The position numbers and the translations under genes are program-made. Source: CAVALG01 sp963630555 (lineage in GTDB: Bacteria; Bacillota; Clostridia; Oscillospirales; Acutalibacteraceae). From it: 13,055 nucleotides of DNA. The stretch's first letter is position 1. Each line of letters begins with the position of its first letter. A model generated the notes under the pieces. It ran no database searches. It was not told the origin of the DNA and saw nothing but the letters and a program-made list of their open reading frames with translations. Shown here in pieces: positions 1 through 6,128 of the stretch. The stretch spans positions 1-13,055 of the forward strand of contig CAVGND010000040.1 in the NCBI GenBank assembly GCA_963630555.1, given 5' to 3'.

Positions 1-56
1 GGTATGTCCGTGAGATCGAACAGCCCGCCGGCTTCGTGCTGGATGACACCATCTAA
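1..56 (+). CDS. C-terminal end of a Cna_B/SpaA-like surface protein (partial, probably truncated)
   Basis: Only the last 17 codons are in the window, read in the frame starting at base 3 and stopping with TAA at 54-56. The peptide YVREIEQPAGFVLDDTI matches the closing motif of Cna_B/SpaA prealbumin-like repeats of Gram-positive surface proteins, where a Y-x-x-x-E-x-x-x-P-x-G-(Y/F)-x-L-D strand ends each domain. Such domains form stalks of pilins and adhesins, often with isopeptide bonds. The family normally continues past this point with the last strand and, in anchored proteins, an LPxTG sorting signal. Here the stop codon is the first three bases of an IS-end-like repeat, so the natural C-terminus is probably missing. 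The identification rests on one short motif. Confidence 0.5.
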   Translation, partial: YVREIEQPAGFVLDDTI

Positions 57-98
57 ATTCCACTTCAAATTCCACTGTGGAATTTACTTTGGGAATTC
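54..98. repeat. IS-end-like repeat with internal palindrome, left copy
   Basis: AAATTCCAC occurs directly at 55-63 and 67-75, then inverted as GTGGAATTT at 77-85. The last two form a 9-bp palindrome around base 76. Bases 54-75 are identical to 12332-12353, and 77-98 is the exact reverse complement of 12320-12341. The same core is found, with one mismatch, beside the transposase stop codon at 12514-12527. The copies near the transposase suggest that this is a relic of an IS30-like element end, or of a small element related to it. It supplies the stop codon of the upstream reading frame. Confidence 0.65.
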
Positions 99-136
99 AC
101 TGATTGAGTAATAATATTTGCTTCATTCCGGAAAAC

Positions 137-165
137 TTGACAAAGCAGTAAAAAAGTGATATTAT
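137..165 (+). promoter_or_regulatory. Sigma-A type promoter of the phosphate transport operon
   Basis: A perfect -35 box TTGACA (137-142) and a -10 box TATTAT (160-165) are separated by 17 bases. Transcription would start near 172, giving a leader of about 184 bases before the PiT gene. No clear PhoB/PhoP box was recognised upstream, so phosphate control cannot be claimed from the sequence. Confidence 0.75.
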
Positions 166-355
166 TTCTTTGTTTGAATAAGTGGTGGAGTCTGTCATGG
201 AGTTTGATAATCAACTCTATTTATTCAGAACGGAATTGATCTGCAAAAATAAAGTGCGGGAATAACTTGTTATGAAGTTTTATTCCTTGATTTTGCGTTT
301 CTGCAGGGGATTTCAATTTTGACGGACAAAAATCGAATCCCTTGGAGGTATTTAT
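166..355 (+). promoter_or_regulatory. Structured 5' leader of the PiT gene
   Basis: The leader has no credible gene. It can form two hairpins. The first pairs GGAATAA (259-265) with TTATTCC (280-286). The second is nested: GGGATT (307-312) with AATCCC (336-341), and inside it ATTTT (316-320) with AAAAT (329-333). The second ends only two bases before the ribosome binding site GGAGG (344-348). This could affect translation, but no known riboswitch class was recognised. Confidence 0.35.
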
Positions 356-1408
356 ATGGATGTTTCCTTTTCGGCATTTTTAAACGGAATGCTGGAAAAC
401 CCGGCGTTGCTTATTACGGTATTGCTTACGCTGGGCGTTATTTTTGTCAACGGTTGGACCGACGCCCCCAATGCTATTGCTACCTGTATTACAACACGGT
501 GTATGGGTGTAAAAAGTGCGATTATGATGAGCGCCGCCTTCAATTTTCTCGGCGTGCTTATAATGACAAAGATAAACAGTTCGGTTGCAAGTACCATCAG
601 TAATATGGTTGATTTCGGAGGTGACACGCGCTCTGCGATGATTGCCTTGTGTGCGGCGCTTTTTTCAATCGTGGTATACAGCGTCGGAGCTTCGTATTTC
701 GGAATACCGACAAGTGAGAGTCACAGTTTGATTGCCGGACTTTCCGGTGCGGCAATTGCCATACACAACGGCATCGGCGGTATAAACATGCGGGAATGGG
801 CAAAGGTTTTGTACGGTTTGGCGCTAAGTCTTATACTCGGCTTTGTTATCGGTTGGCTTGTGTGCCGCTTGGTTATACTGATCTGTTACCGTATGAGCCG
901 CACCAAAACCAACGGCTTTTTCCGTTACGCTCAAATATTCGGGGCAGCGGCGATGAGTTTTATGCATGGTGCTCAGGACGGACAGAAATTCATCGGTGTT
1001 CTGTTTTTGGGGCTTGCTTTTTCACACGGTCAGTCGAGTGTTACAGGCATCGCCATCCCCATATGGTTGATGCTTTTGTGCAGTATTGTTATGGGTGTCG
1101 GAACGAGCGTCGGCGGAGAAAAAATTATTAAATCCGTCGGAATGGATATGGTTAAACTTGAAAAATATCAGGGTTTTTCAGCCGACCTTGCCGCTGCGTT
1201 TTGTCTGCTTCTTTCCAGCCTGTTCGGAATACCGGTATCAACCACTCACACTAAAACCACGGCAATTATGGGCGTCGGTGCAGTGCGGCGGCTGTCTGCA
1301 ATTGATTTCGGCGTTGTAAAAGATATGATGTTGACCTGGGTTTTCACATTTCCGGGTTGCGGACTTATCAGTTTTGTCGTGGCAAAATTGTTTTTACTGT
1401 TTTTTTAA
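356..1408 (+). CDS. pit: PiT-family inorganic phosphate permease
   Basis: This 350-residue membrane protein belongs to the PiT (inorganic phosphate transporter) family, which takes up phosphate using an ion gradient. The duplicated family signatures are visible: NGWTDAPNAIAT near residues 32-43 and SFMHGAQDGQKF in the second half, each followed by a re-entrant type motif (GIPTSESHSLIAGLSGA and GIPVSTTHTKTTAIMGVG). About ten hydrophobic segments alternate with short loops. The length is typical for bacterial PiT proteins. The start is set by GGAGG at 344-348, seven bases before ATG. The DUF47 gene follows 21 bases downstream, the usual PiT-PhoU-like pairing. I am sure of the family. The exact ion coupling (proton or sodium) is not visible. 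Confidence 0.93.
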   Translation: MDVSFSAFLNGMLENPALLITVLLTLGVIFVNGWTDAPNAIATCITTRCMGVKSAIMMSAAFNFLGVLIMTKINSSVASTISNMVDFGGDTRSAMIALCAALFSIVVYSVGASYFGIPTSESHSLIAGLSGAAIAIHNGIGGINMREWAKVLYGLALSLILGFVIGWLVCRLVILICYRMSRTKTNGFFRYAQIFGAAAMSFMHGAQDGQKFIGVLFLGLAFSHGQSSVTGIAIPIWLMLLCSIVMGVGTSVGGEKIIKSVGMDMVKLEKYQGFSADLAAAFCLLLSSLFGIPVSTTHTKTTAIMGVGAVRRLSAIDFGVVKDMMLTWVFTFPGCGLISFVVAKLFLLFF

Positions 1409-1429
1409 AAGTAACGGAGGATTAGGAAA

Positions 1430-2053
1430 ATGTCAAAGAAACAAGATGTTTTTTATTTTGAAAATTTCATTGCCTGTGCGGATCAGGCTTGCAAGGCCGC
1501 AGAACTGCTTGAAAGTGTATTGAGCGATTTTAAACCGAAAGAAATATCGCAAAAACTTGATGAAATGCATAAAATAGAGCATTCTGCCGACCGAAAAAAA
1601 CACGAGTTGCAGGATGTTCTTGTGAAAGCGTTTATCACTCCGATAGACCGTGAGGATATTTCCCACATGAGCCAGAATATAGATGAAATAACCGACAAGT
1701 TGGAAGATGTTATGATTCGCATTTACTATAATCAGGTTCGTACGATTCGCCCCGACGCCTTGGAACTTGCCAAGGTGGTAACGCTGTGTTGCAGGGAAGT
1801 GAAAGCCTTACTTGAAAAATTCTCTGATTTTAAGCATGAAAAGACCCTCAGGGAGCATATTATTAAGATAAACTCTCTTGAAGAGCGGGCGGACAAGTTG
1901 TATATCCGGTGTATGTATGATTTGCACGGCACCGAAACAAACGCTTTGGAGATTATTGCGTGGCGTGAAATTTATACTTATCTTGAAAAATGCGCCGACG
2001 CAACAGAGCATACCGCAGATATAGTTGAAACCGTTGTAATGAAAAACAGTTGA
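1430..2053 (+). CDS. DUF47 family PhoU-like protein (PiT partner)
   Basis: This 207-residue, almost entirely helical and cytoplasmic protein matches the DUF47/TIGR00153 family, relatives of PhoU that are encoded next to PiT transporters and are thought to control their activity. Conserved acidic metal-binding type segments are visible: KIEHSAD near residue 48, FITPIDREDI near 68, NSLEERADKLY near 148 and YLEKCADATEHTADIVE near the end. These fit the two three-helix bundles of PhoU folds. The ribosome binding site GGAGG (1416-1420) lies nine bases before ATG. The gene is cotranscribed with the permease and followed by a terminator at 2074-2106. The family assignment is firm. The role in gating or regulating phosphate uptake is inferred from gene pairing known in other bacteria. 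Confidence 0.92.
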   Translation: MSKKQDVFYFENFIACADQACKAAELLESVLSDFKPKEISQKLDEMHKIEHSADRKKHELQDVLVKAFITPIDREDISHMSQNIDEITDKLEDVMIRIYYNQVRTIRPDALELAKVVTLCCREVKALLEKFSDFKHEKTLREHIIKINSLEERADKLYIRCMYDLHGTETNALEIIAWREIYTYLEKCADATEHTADIVETVVMKNS

Positions 2054-2073
2054 ATATATTTTGATATAATTAG

Positions 2074-2106
2074 ACGCCGTGCAGACAATCCGCACGGTGT
2101 TTTTAT
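2074..2106 (+). terminator. Rho-independent terminator of the PiT-DUF47 operon
   Basis: A 9-bp stem (2074-2082 with 2092-2100, one G-U pair) with a nine-base loop is followed by a T-run at 2100-2105. It lies 21 bases after the DUF47 stop codon. Confidence 0.85.
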
Positions 2107-2188
2107 ATAAAGCGAAATTTGTGCATTGCTCTTACCAAGCATGGTGATTCACCGGGCTTCTTAAAAGAAAATTAAGATTTACAGAGTC

Positions 2189-2217
2189 TTGACAATACGG
2201 TTAAACTGATGTACTAT
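2189..2217 (+). promoter_or_regulatory. Sigma-A type promoter of the alpha/beta hydrolase gene
   Basis: A -35 box TTGACA (2189-2194), a 17-base spacer and a -10 box TACTAT (2212-2217) put the transcript start near 2224, about 50 bases before the start codon. The 80 bases between the preceding terminator and this promoter hold nothing I recognise. Confidence 0.7.
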
Positions 2218-2273
2218 AAAGACGCTCAAATGAATATGGCAGTGATATATTTTTCAAAAAGGTGAGAAACTGT

Positions 2274-3113
2274 ATGAGCAAAAATTTTCAAACGGAAACT
2301 CCGAAGTTTGCGGCGGAGGTATCCTCGGTCGTTGCGGGAAATACCGAAACGGAATATATTCGATTCGGTAACGGAGAAAAAACCTTCATTATTCTGCCGG
2401 GTCTGTCCGTGCACAGCGTAATGGATTCGGCTGACGCTATCGCGGACGCCTACAAAGATTTCTGTGAGGAATATACCGTATATGTTTTTGACAGGGCAAA
2501 AAGCCTCGGTGGCGGTTATACCGTATGGGATATGGCGGAGGATACCGCAGCGGCAATGCGGGCGCTGAATATTAAAACAGCGGATGTATTCGGTGCTTCT
2601 CAGGGCGGAATGATTGCACAATGCCTTTCAGCCCGGTATCCCGAGTTGGTTCACAAGTTGATTCTCGGCTCGACGCTGGCCGAACCGAACGACAGATTCC
2701 GGGAGGTTTTGGAAGAATGGATACAATTAGCGGAAAGCAGAAATGAACCCGAACTTATCAATAGATTCGTGTGCGAGGTTTATTCCGAAAACACATTGAA
2801 AATATACCGGGATGTGTTGGTTTCATCCAATGCAAATATTCGGGAAGAGGAATTTTGCCGATTCTTGATATTGGCAAAGGCCTGTCGGAACTTTAACTGT
2901 CGTGCGGAACTTTCGGCTGTCAGGTGTCCTACATTGGTTTTAGGAGCCGAAGGCGATCGTGTTACTACTGCGGAAAGTTCAAAGCAAATAGCCGCCGCAC
3001 TTGACTGCAAGATCTATTTATACGGTAAGGAGTACGGTCACGGAGTGTATGATGAAGCCCCCGATTACCGCCGACGATGCTTGAATTTTCTTGCGGAGAA
3101 GGATGATTGCTGA
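2274..3113 (+). CDS. Alpha/beta-fold hydrolase
   Basis: This 279-residue cytoplasmic protein has the alpha/beta hydrolase fold. The oxyanion-side motif FIILPGLSVH is at residues 38-47. The nucleophile elbow GASQGG puts the catalytic serine at 109. Aspartate 228 (LGAEGD) and histidine 256 (YGHG) complete a normal triad. There is no signal peptide. ATG at 2274 is preferred over an in-frame GTG at 2262, because GGTGAG (2261-2266) then serves as ribosome binding site at good spacing. The gene has its own promoter and stands alone between the phosphate operon and a lipoprotein gene, so context says little. The substrate cannot be told from the sequence: esterase, lactonase or C-C hydrolase are all possible. 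Confidence 0.88.
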   Translation: MSKNFQTETPKFAAEVSSVVAGNTETEYIRFGNGEKTFIILPGLSVHSVMDSADAIADAYKDFCEEYTVYVFDRAKSLGGGYTVWDMAEDTAAAMRALNIKTADVFGASQGGMIAQCLSARYPELVHKLILGSTLAEPNDRFREVLEEWIQLAESRNEPELINRFVCEVYSENTLKIYRDVLVSSNANIREEEFCRFLILAKACRNFNCRAELSAVRCPTLVLGAEGDRVTTAESSKQIAAALDCKIYLYGKEYGHGVYDEAPDYRRRCLNFLAEKDDC

Positions 3114-3144
3114 CCGCAATGTAATGTTTTAATTAATTGTTATC

Positions 3145-3203
3145 AACGGAAATTGCTTTCGATTTATCCGTTGCTTGACATATGCGAATCCAATGCCGAT
3201 AGT
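3145..3203 (+). promoter_or_regulatory. Promoter of the lipoprotein gene, with an inverted repeat upstream
   Basis: TTGACA (3175-3180) and the weak -10 box GATAGT (3198-3203) are 17 bases apart. An inverted repeat, AACGGA (3145-3150) with TCCGTT (3167-3172), ends two bases before the -35 box. It could be an operator or a weak hairpin ending the hydrolase transcript, since no T-run follows it. No separate terminator was seen after the hydrolase gene. Confidence 0.45.
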
Positions 3204-3241
3204 CTTATATTTTTTAACAAAATAATTTTGGAGGTATTTGT

Positions 3242-4591
3242 ATGAAAAAAATGATGTCACTGTTACTTGCCGCTTTGTTTGTAGTTTTCCTGCCGTCCTG
3301 CGGTACGCAGAAACAGAAGAATTCAACAAAAACTGAAAGCGGTTCCAAAAACGCAAAACTTCAATTTGCGCTCGGCACATCATTAACAAAGGAAGATAGT
3401 TTTAAAGGCGACGGCGATGTGGTGCTGTTGACTGAAAAATACGAACTTCCGCAGCTTGAACTGCACAATGCGGACGGAACGGTTTGCGACCTTGATTCCG
3501 AATTTAAAGATGACGCTGATAAACAGATGGCGAAAATCTGCCGTACTTTCAACGACGAGATGAAAAGCGTGGCAGAAAAGTTCGAAACCTCTGTTTCAAA
3601 GCAGTTAAATACCGCTGCCAACGCTTATAATGACCTTGATGAAAACAGCAAGTCCGGATGGGTAAATTATGCCGAAGAACTGACAATTGAAAATTCATAT
3701 TTAACCGACGGAATCCTCAGTGTTCTTTGTAAAAGTTATTCCGCCGCAGGCGGCGTGCATCCGAACAGCGGCAGCAGCACCTGGAATTTTGACCTGAAAT
3801 CCGGCGAATTCATTGATTTTGATTCTCTTGCCGGTGATGACAATTCATTCGGCGACTCTTTAACAACGGCGCTCACTGCCTCTATTTATGATCAAATCAA
3901 CACTAAAGGCTTGGCAGAGAGTTATTTTGATAATTACTCATCAACTTTACAGGACCTTAAAAACAATGCTGTTTTTTATTTTGACAAAGACGGTATGAAT
4001 GTAAGGTTTGACACATATGTTTTGGCACCTTATGCCGCCGGCCCGCAAACCTTTGCTATACCTTATAACAGATTCTTTTATGCGCTCAGCGCCCATATTC
4101 AATCACTGTTTGAATTGTCACAGAACGACGGTGTTGTTTCGGATTATTATGCGGCACAGACGCTTTGGAAGTGGTTCAATATGTCAATGCCTCCGATTGA
4201 CAGAAGTGCAAAAGCCACGGTCGAAGGCGTTGAACGGTATAAAGCAGCACTCGGAAACATTAAAACCATAAATGACCTTCGTGAACTTTTGTGCCGTTAT
4301 GTAAGCGAAGAAATTGCCGACAAATGGCTGGATAGCGGCAAATTTGCAGAATCGGACGGCGCGCTTTATGTTTCGGAAGGTGAGCGCGGCGGAGATGTTA
4401 CCGTCGGAACGATGGATTTCAGCGTCAAGATTGACGGCGAGAGCGGCAGTCTTACACAAACCGTCCACCGTCAGACCTATGATTCTTCCAAAAAACAGGC
4501 GGTGTTAAGCGGAGAAACGGACGAGTATGTATATCCGTTTGTTTTGAAGAACGGTCATGCGGTATTTTCGGATTTCCCGTGCCCGCTTTAA
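3242..4591 (+). CDS. Lipoprotein with DUF3298 domain and IseA-like C-terminal region
   Basis: This 449-residue protein starts with a lipoprotein signal peptide: lysines, a hydrophobic stretch, then the lipobox LPSC with cysteine at residue 20. It should therefore be anchored on the outer face of the membrane. Residues about 85-285 fit the DUF4163/DUF3298 pair found in RsiV- and PdaC-like extracellular proteins, with the typical stretch FYFDKDGMNVRFDTYVLAPYAAG at 245-267. Residues about 300-449 resemble IseA-type inhibitors of cell wall DL-endopeptidases (LWKWF, a conserved DGALYV, an ERG motif and the closing FPCPL), but that match is from memory and less certain. GGAGG (3230-3234) fits the chosen ATG. 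A role in cell wall sensing or control of wall hydrolases is inference. No partner gene is adjacent. Confidence 0.78.
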   Translation: MKKMMSLLLAALFVVFLPSCGTQKQKNSTKTESGSKNAKLQFALGTSLTKEDSFKGDGDVVLLTEKYELPQLELHNADGTVCDLDSEFKDDADKQMAKICRTFNDEMKSVAEKFETSVSKQLNTAANAYNDLDENSKSGWVNYAEELTIENSYLTDGILSVLCKSYSAAGGVHPNSGSSTWNFDLKSGEFIDFDSLAGDDNSFGDSLTTALTASIYDQINTKGLAESYFDNYSSTLQDLKNNAVFYFDKDGMNVRFDTYVLAPYAAGPQTFAIPYNRFFYALSAHIQSLFELSQNDGVVSDYYAAQTLWKWFNMSMPPIDRSAKATVEGVERYKAALGNIKTINDLRELLCRYVSEEIADKWLDSGKFAESDGALYVSEGERGGDVTVGTMDFSVKIDGESGSLTQTVHRQTYDSSKKQAVLSGETDEYVYPFVLKNGHAVFSDFPCPL

Positions 4592-4642
4592 TGTATCATA
4601 TAAATTAAAAGATAATAGCAAAATCCAAACAGTATTTCCGCG

Positions 4643-4688
4643 AATAGTGAAGGAGAGAGTGCTGACCGGCATTTTCTCCTTCACTATT
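4643..4688. other. Strong 20-bp hairpin downstream of the lipoprotein gene
   Basis: The arms 4643-4662 and 4669-4688 pair over 20 bases (18 Watson-Crick, two G-U on the plus strand) with a six-base loop TGACCG. It lies 51 bases after the lipoprotein stop. No T-run follows directly, so it is not a standard terminator. It may act as a 3' end stabiliser, a terminator of unusual form or a mobile repeat. The rest of 4592-4808 holds nothing I recognise. Confidence 0.6.
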
Positions 4689-4808
4689 ATGACAGGCGGG
4701 TTTTAAGTTTTATGTAAATATATTCTTGCTTCTTTCGATATTCTTTTGTGAACCGAAGGCAAAAATGTGAAATATGGCAAAGTACAACATATATTGTTCC
4801 GTTCTGCC

Positions 4809-4837
4809 TTGACATAAGTTTTGATTTCTGTTATAGT
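4809..4837 (+). promoter_or_regulatory. Strong sigma-A type promoter of the STAS-DUF2156-MATE-SpoIIE operon
   Basis: A perfect -35 box TTGACA (4809-4814), 17-base spacer and -10 box TATAGT (4832-4837, five of six) make this one of the best promoters in the window. The start is predicted near 4844, with a leader of about 96 bases. A short inverted repeat AACA-TATAT-TGTT (4786-4798) lies just upstream of the -35 box and could bind a regulator, but it is AT-rich and weak. The near-consensus promoter suggests steady expression under the housekeeping sigma factor, with control acting on the proteins. Confidence 0.8.
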
Positions 4838-4939
4838 CTGAACGTGGATACTTTGTCGAAACTGACATAGTTAACGGCAGGTCAATCACCGGTCTGCACA
4901 AAACGCAAATACTCAAAAATTACCTAAGGAGATTGTTTT

Positions 4940-5236
4940 ATGGAGTTCAAAAGGACAAAAAACGGAAACGAACTCAACATCGCTGTGGAGGGGCGACTTG
5001 ACACTACCACCGCCCCATTGCTTGAAGCGGAACTTAAACAGAATATAAACGGGATTGAAAAACTGGTGCTGGATTTTTCGGCGCTGGAATATCTTTCTTC
5101 TGCCGGACTGCGCGTTCTTCTTTCCGCCCAAAAGATAATGAACAGACAGGGCAAAATGATTGTCAAAAACGTAAACGATACTATTGCGGAGATTTTTGAG
5201 GTGACGGGGTTTGCGGACATTTTGACGGTTGAATAA
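4940..5236 (+). CDS. STAS-domain anti-sigma factor antagonist-like protein
   Basis: This 98-residue single-domain STAS protein belongs to the SpoIIAA/RsbV family, the phosphorylatable switch of partner-switching systems. The diagnostic stretch DFSALEYLSSAGLRVLLSA is at residues 45-63. By alignment to SpoIIAA Ser58, the phosphorylation site is Ser54, and it is intact. The start is supported by AAGGAG (4926-4931). It is the first gene of the operon and lies 13 bases before the DUF2156 gene. In known systems a kinase-type HATPase phosphorylates this serine and a PP2C phosphatase removes the phosphate. Both activities are predicted in the SpoIIE-like protein of the same operon. No sigma factor is encoded here, so the partner that this protein binds is not known. 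The degenerate HATPase domain on the MATE protein is a candidate. Confidence 0.92.
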   Translation: MEFKRTKNGNELNIAVEGRLDTTTAPLLEAELKQNINGIEKLVLDFSALEYLSSAGLRVLLSAQKIMNRQGKMIVKNVNDTIAEIFEVTGFADILTVE

Positions 5237-5249
5237 AAACGGAGGCTGT

Positions 5250-6128
5250 ATGGACATTCAGACACAACCGATAGAGTTGTCACAAAAGGCTCTGCTTGAA
5301 AAGATCAGAAAGGCTTGCGGCAATAATCTTTCCGCAAATGCCTTCAATTCTCTATATTTGTGGCAGTATCAGATGAAACTTTCCGTGTATGCAGAAGACG
5401 GCTTTTATGCCGTAAAATGCGGCGAGCGCGGTGAAAATGCATGGTTTTTCCCCTGCGGTGACAAAGAAAAAATCGAAGAGTTTATCCGCAGAGGTATTAA
5501 TGATAAAAATTTTTCTCTTTGCTATATCAGAGAAAAAGACGCAGAATGGCTGGAAGAAAAGTTTCCGCTGCAGTGGAAACTGCGACGCGAGGAAGAATCG
5601 GACGAATATATCTGCGACATATCGGAGTTTATCGGTCTTGTCGGAGGAAAATACAAGGGCGTACGCCACAAAATCAGCCGTATTGAGCGTGAAAACAAAA
5701 TAAAAATACTGCCTGTTTCAGATGAAACGGAGCATGACGCGCTTGCCGTCATAACCGAGTGGGAGAAACTGCCGCACAACATAGGTAATAATCATATTGA
5801 AGATACCGGAGTTTCCGACAGAGCATTGTCTGAGAGAAAATTGCTCGGTATTGACGGTACGGTCGTATACGTCAATGATCAGCCGATGTCAGTGTTTGCG
5901 GGATTTCCGATTGATGACAATACGGTGGACGCGCTGGTCGGTAAATGCCGCCATGATGCGCCGAGGGGTCTGGTGTATTATGCTATCCGCGAATATTTCA
6001 AGCAGATTGCCGATAAATACACCTATTGCAATTTGGAGGAAGATCTTGGTATCCCGGGGATTCGACTGATAAAAGAAGAACTTCGCCCTGAAAGAAAAAA
6101 CCTCATCTGGACAGCGGTGCTTGTATGA
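5250..6128 (+). CDS. DUF2156 (MprF C-terminal-like) acyltransferase-fold protein
   Basis: This 292-residue soluble protein matches the DUF2156 family, the catalytic part of phosphatidylglycerol lysyltransferase MprF, with a double GNAT-like fold. Family landmarks are YICDISEFIGLVGGKYKGVRHKIS-type sequence near residues 120-143 (strand, then the K-x-x-x-R-x-K-I region) and NLEEDLGIPGIRLIKEELRP near 261-280. It lacks the membrane flippase half of full MprF. ATG at 5250 with GGAGG at 5241-5245 is preferred over an in-frame TTG at 5229 that would overlap the STAS gene. It overlaps the MATE gene by four bases (ATGA), so translation is probably coupled. Stand-alone DUF2156 proteins presumably transfer an aminoacyl group from tRNA, but the acceptor here (lipid, peptide or other) cannot be deduced. 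Confidence 0.85.
   Translation: MDIQTQPIELSQKALLEKIRKACGNNLSANAFNSLYLWQYQMKLSVYAEDGFYAVKCGERGENAWFFPCGDKEKIEEFIRRGINDKNFSLCYIREKDAEWLEEKFPLQWKLRREEESDEYICDISEFIGLVGGKYKGVRHKISRIERENKIKILPVSDETEHDALAVITEWEKLPHNIGNNHIEDTGVSDRALSERKLLGIDGTVVYVNDQPMSVFAGFPIDDNTVDALVGKCRHDAPRGLVYYAIREYFKQIADKYTYCNLEEDLGIPGIRLIKEELRPERKNLIWTAVLV

Noticed and set aside
54..98. CRISPR-like repeat unit
   Set aside because: The repeats are not evenly spaced, occur in both orientations and have no spacers of constant length; they match sequences by a transposase instead.
100..136. Pho box upstream of the phosphate operon
   Set aside because: No pair of TTAACA-like or CTGTCAT-like direct repeats at 11-base spacing could be seen, so phosphate control was not claimed.
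1808..2095. Antisense reading frame of 95 residues over the DUF47 gene
   Set aside because: It lies opposite a well-recognised gene, runs into the terminator and has no ribosome binding site or recognisable motif.
2226..2621. Antisense reading frame of 131 residues opposite the hydrolase gene
   Set aside because: It overlaps the hydrolase catalytic region on the other strand and shows no motif or start signal.
5229..5249. TTG start for the DUF2156 gene
   Set aside because: It would overlap the STAS gene without a ribosome binding site, while ATG at 5250 follows a GGAGG.
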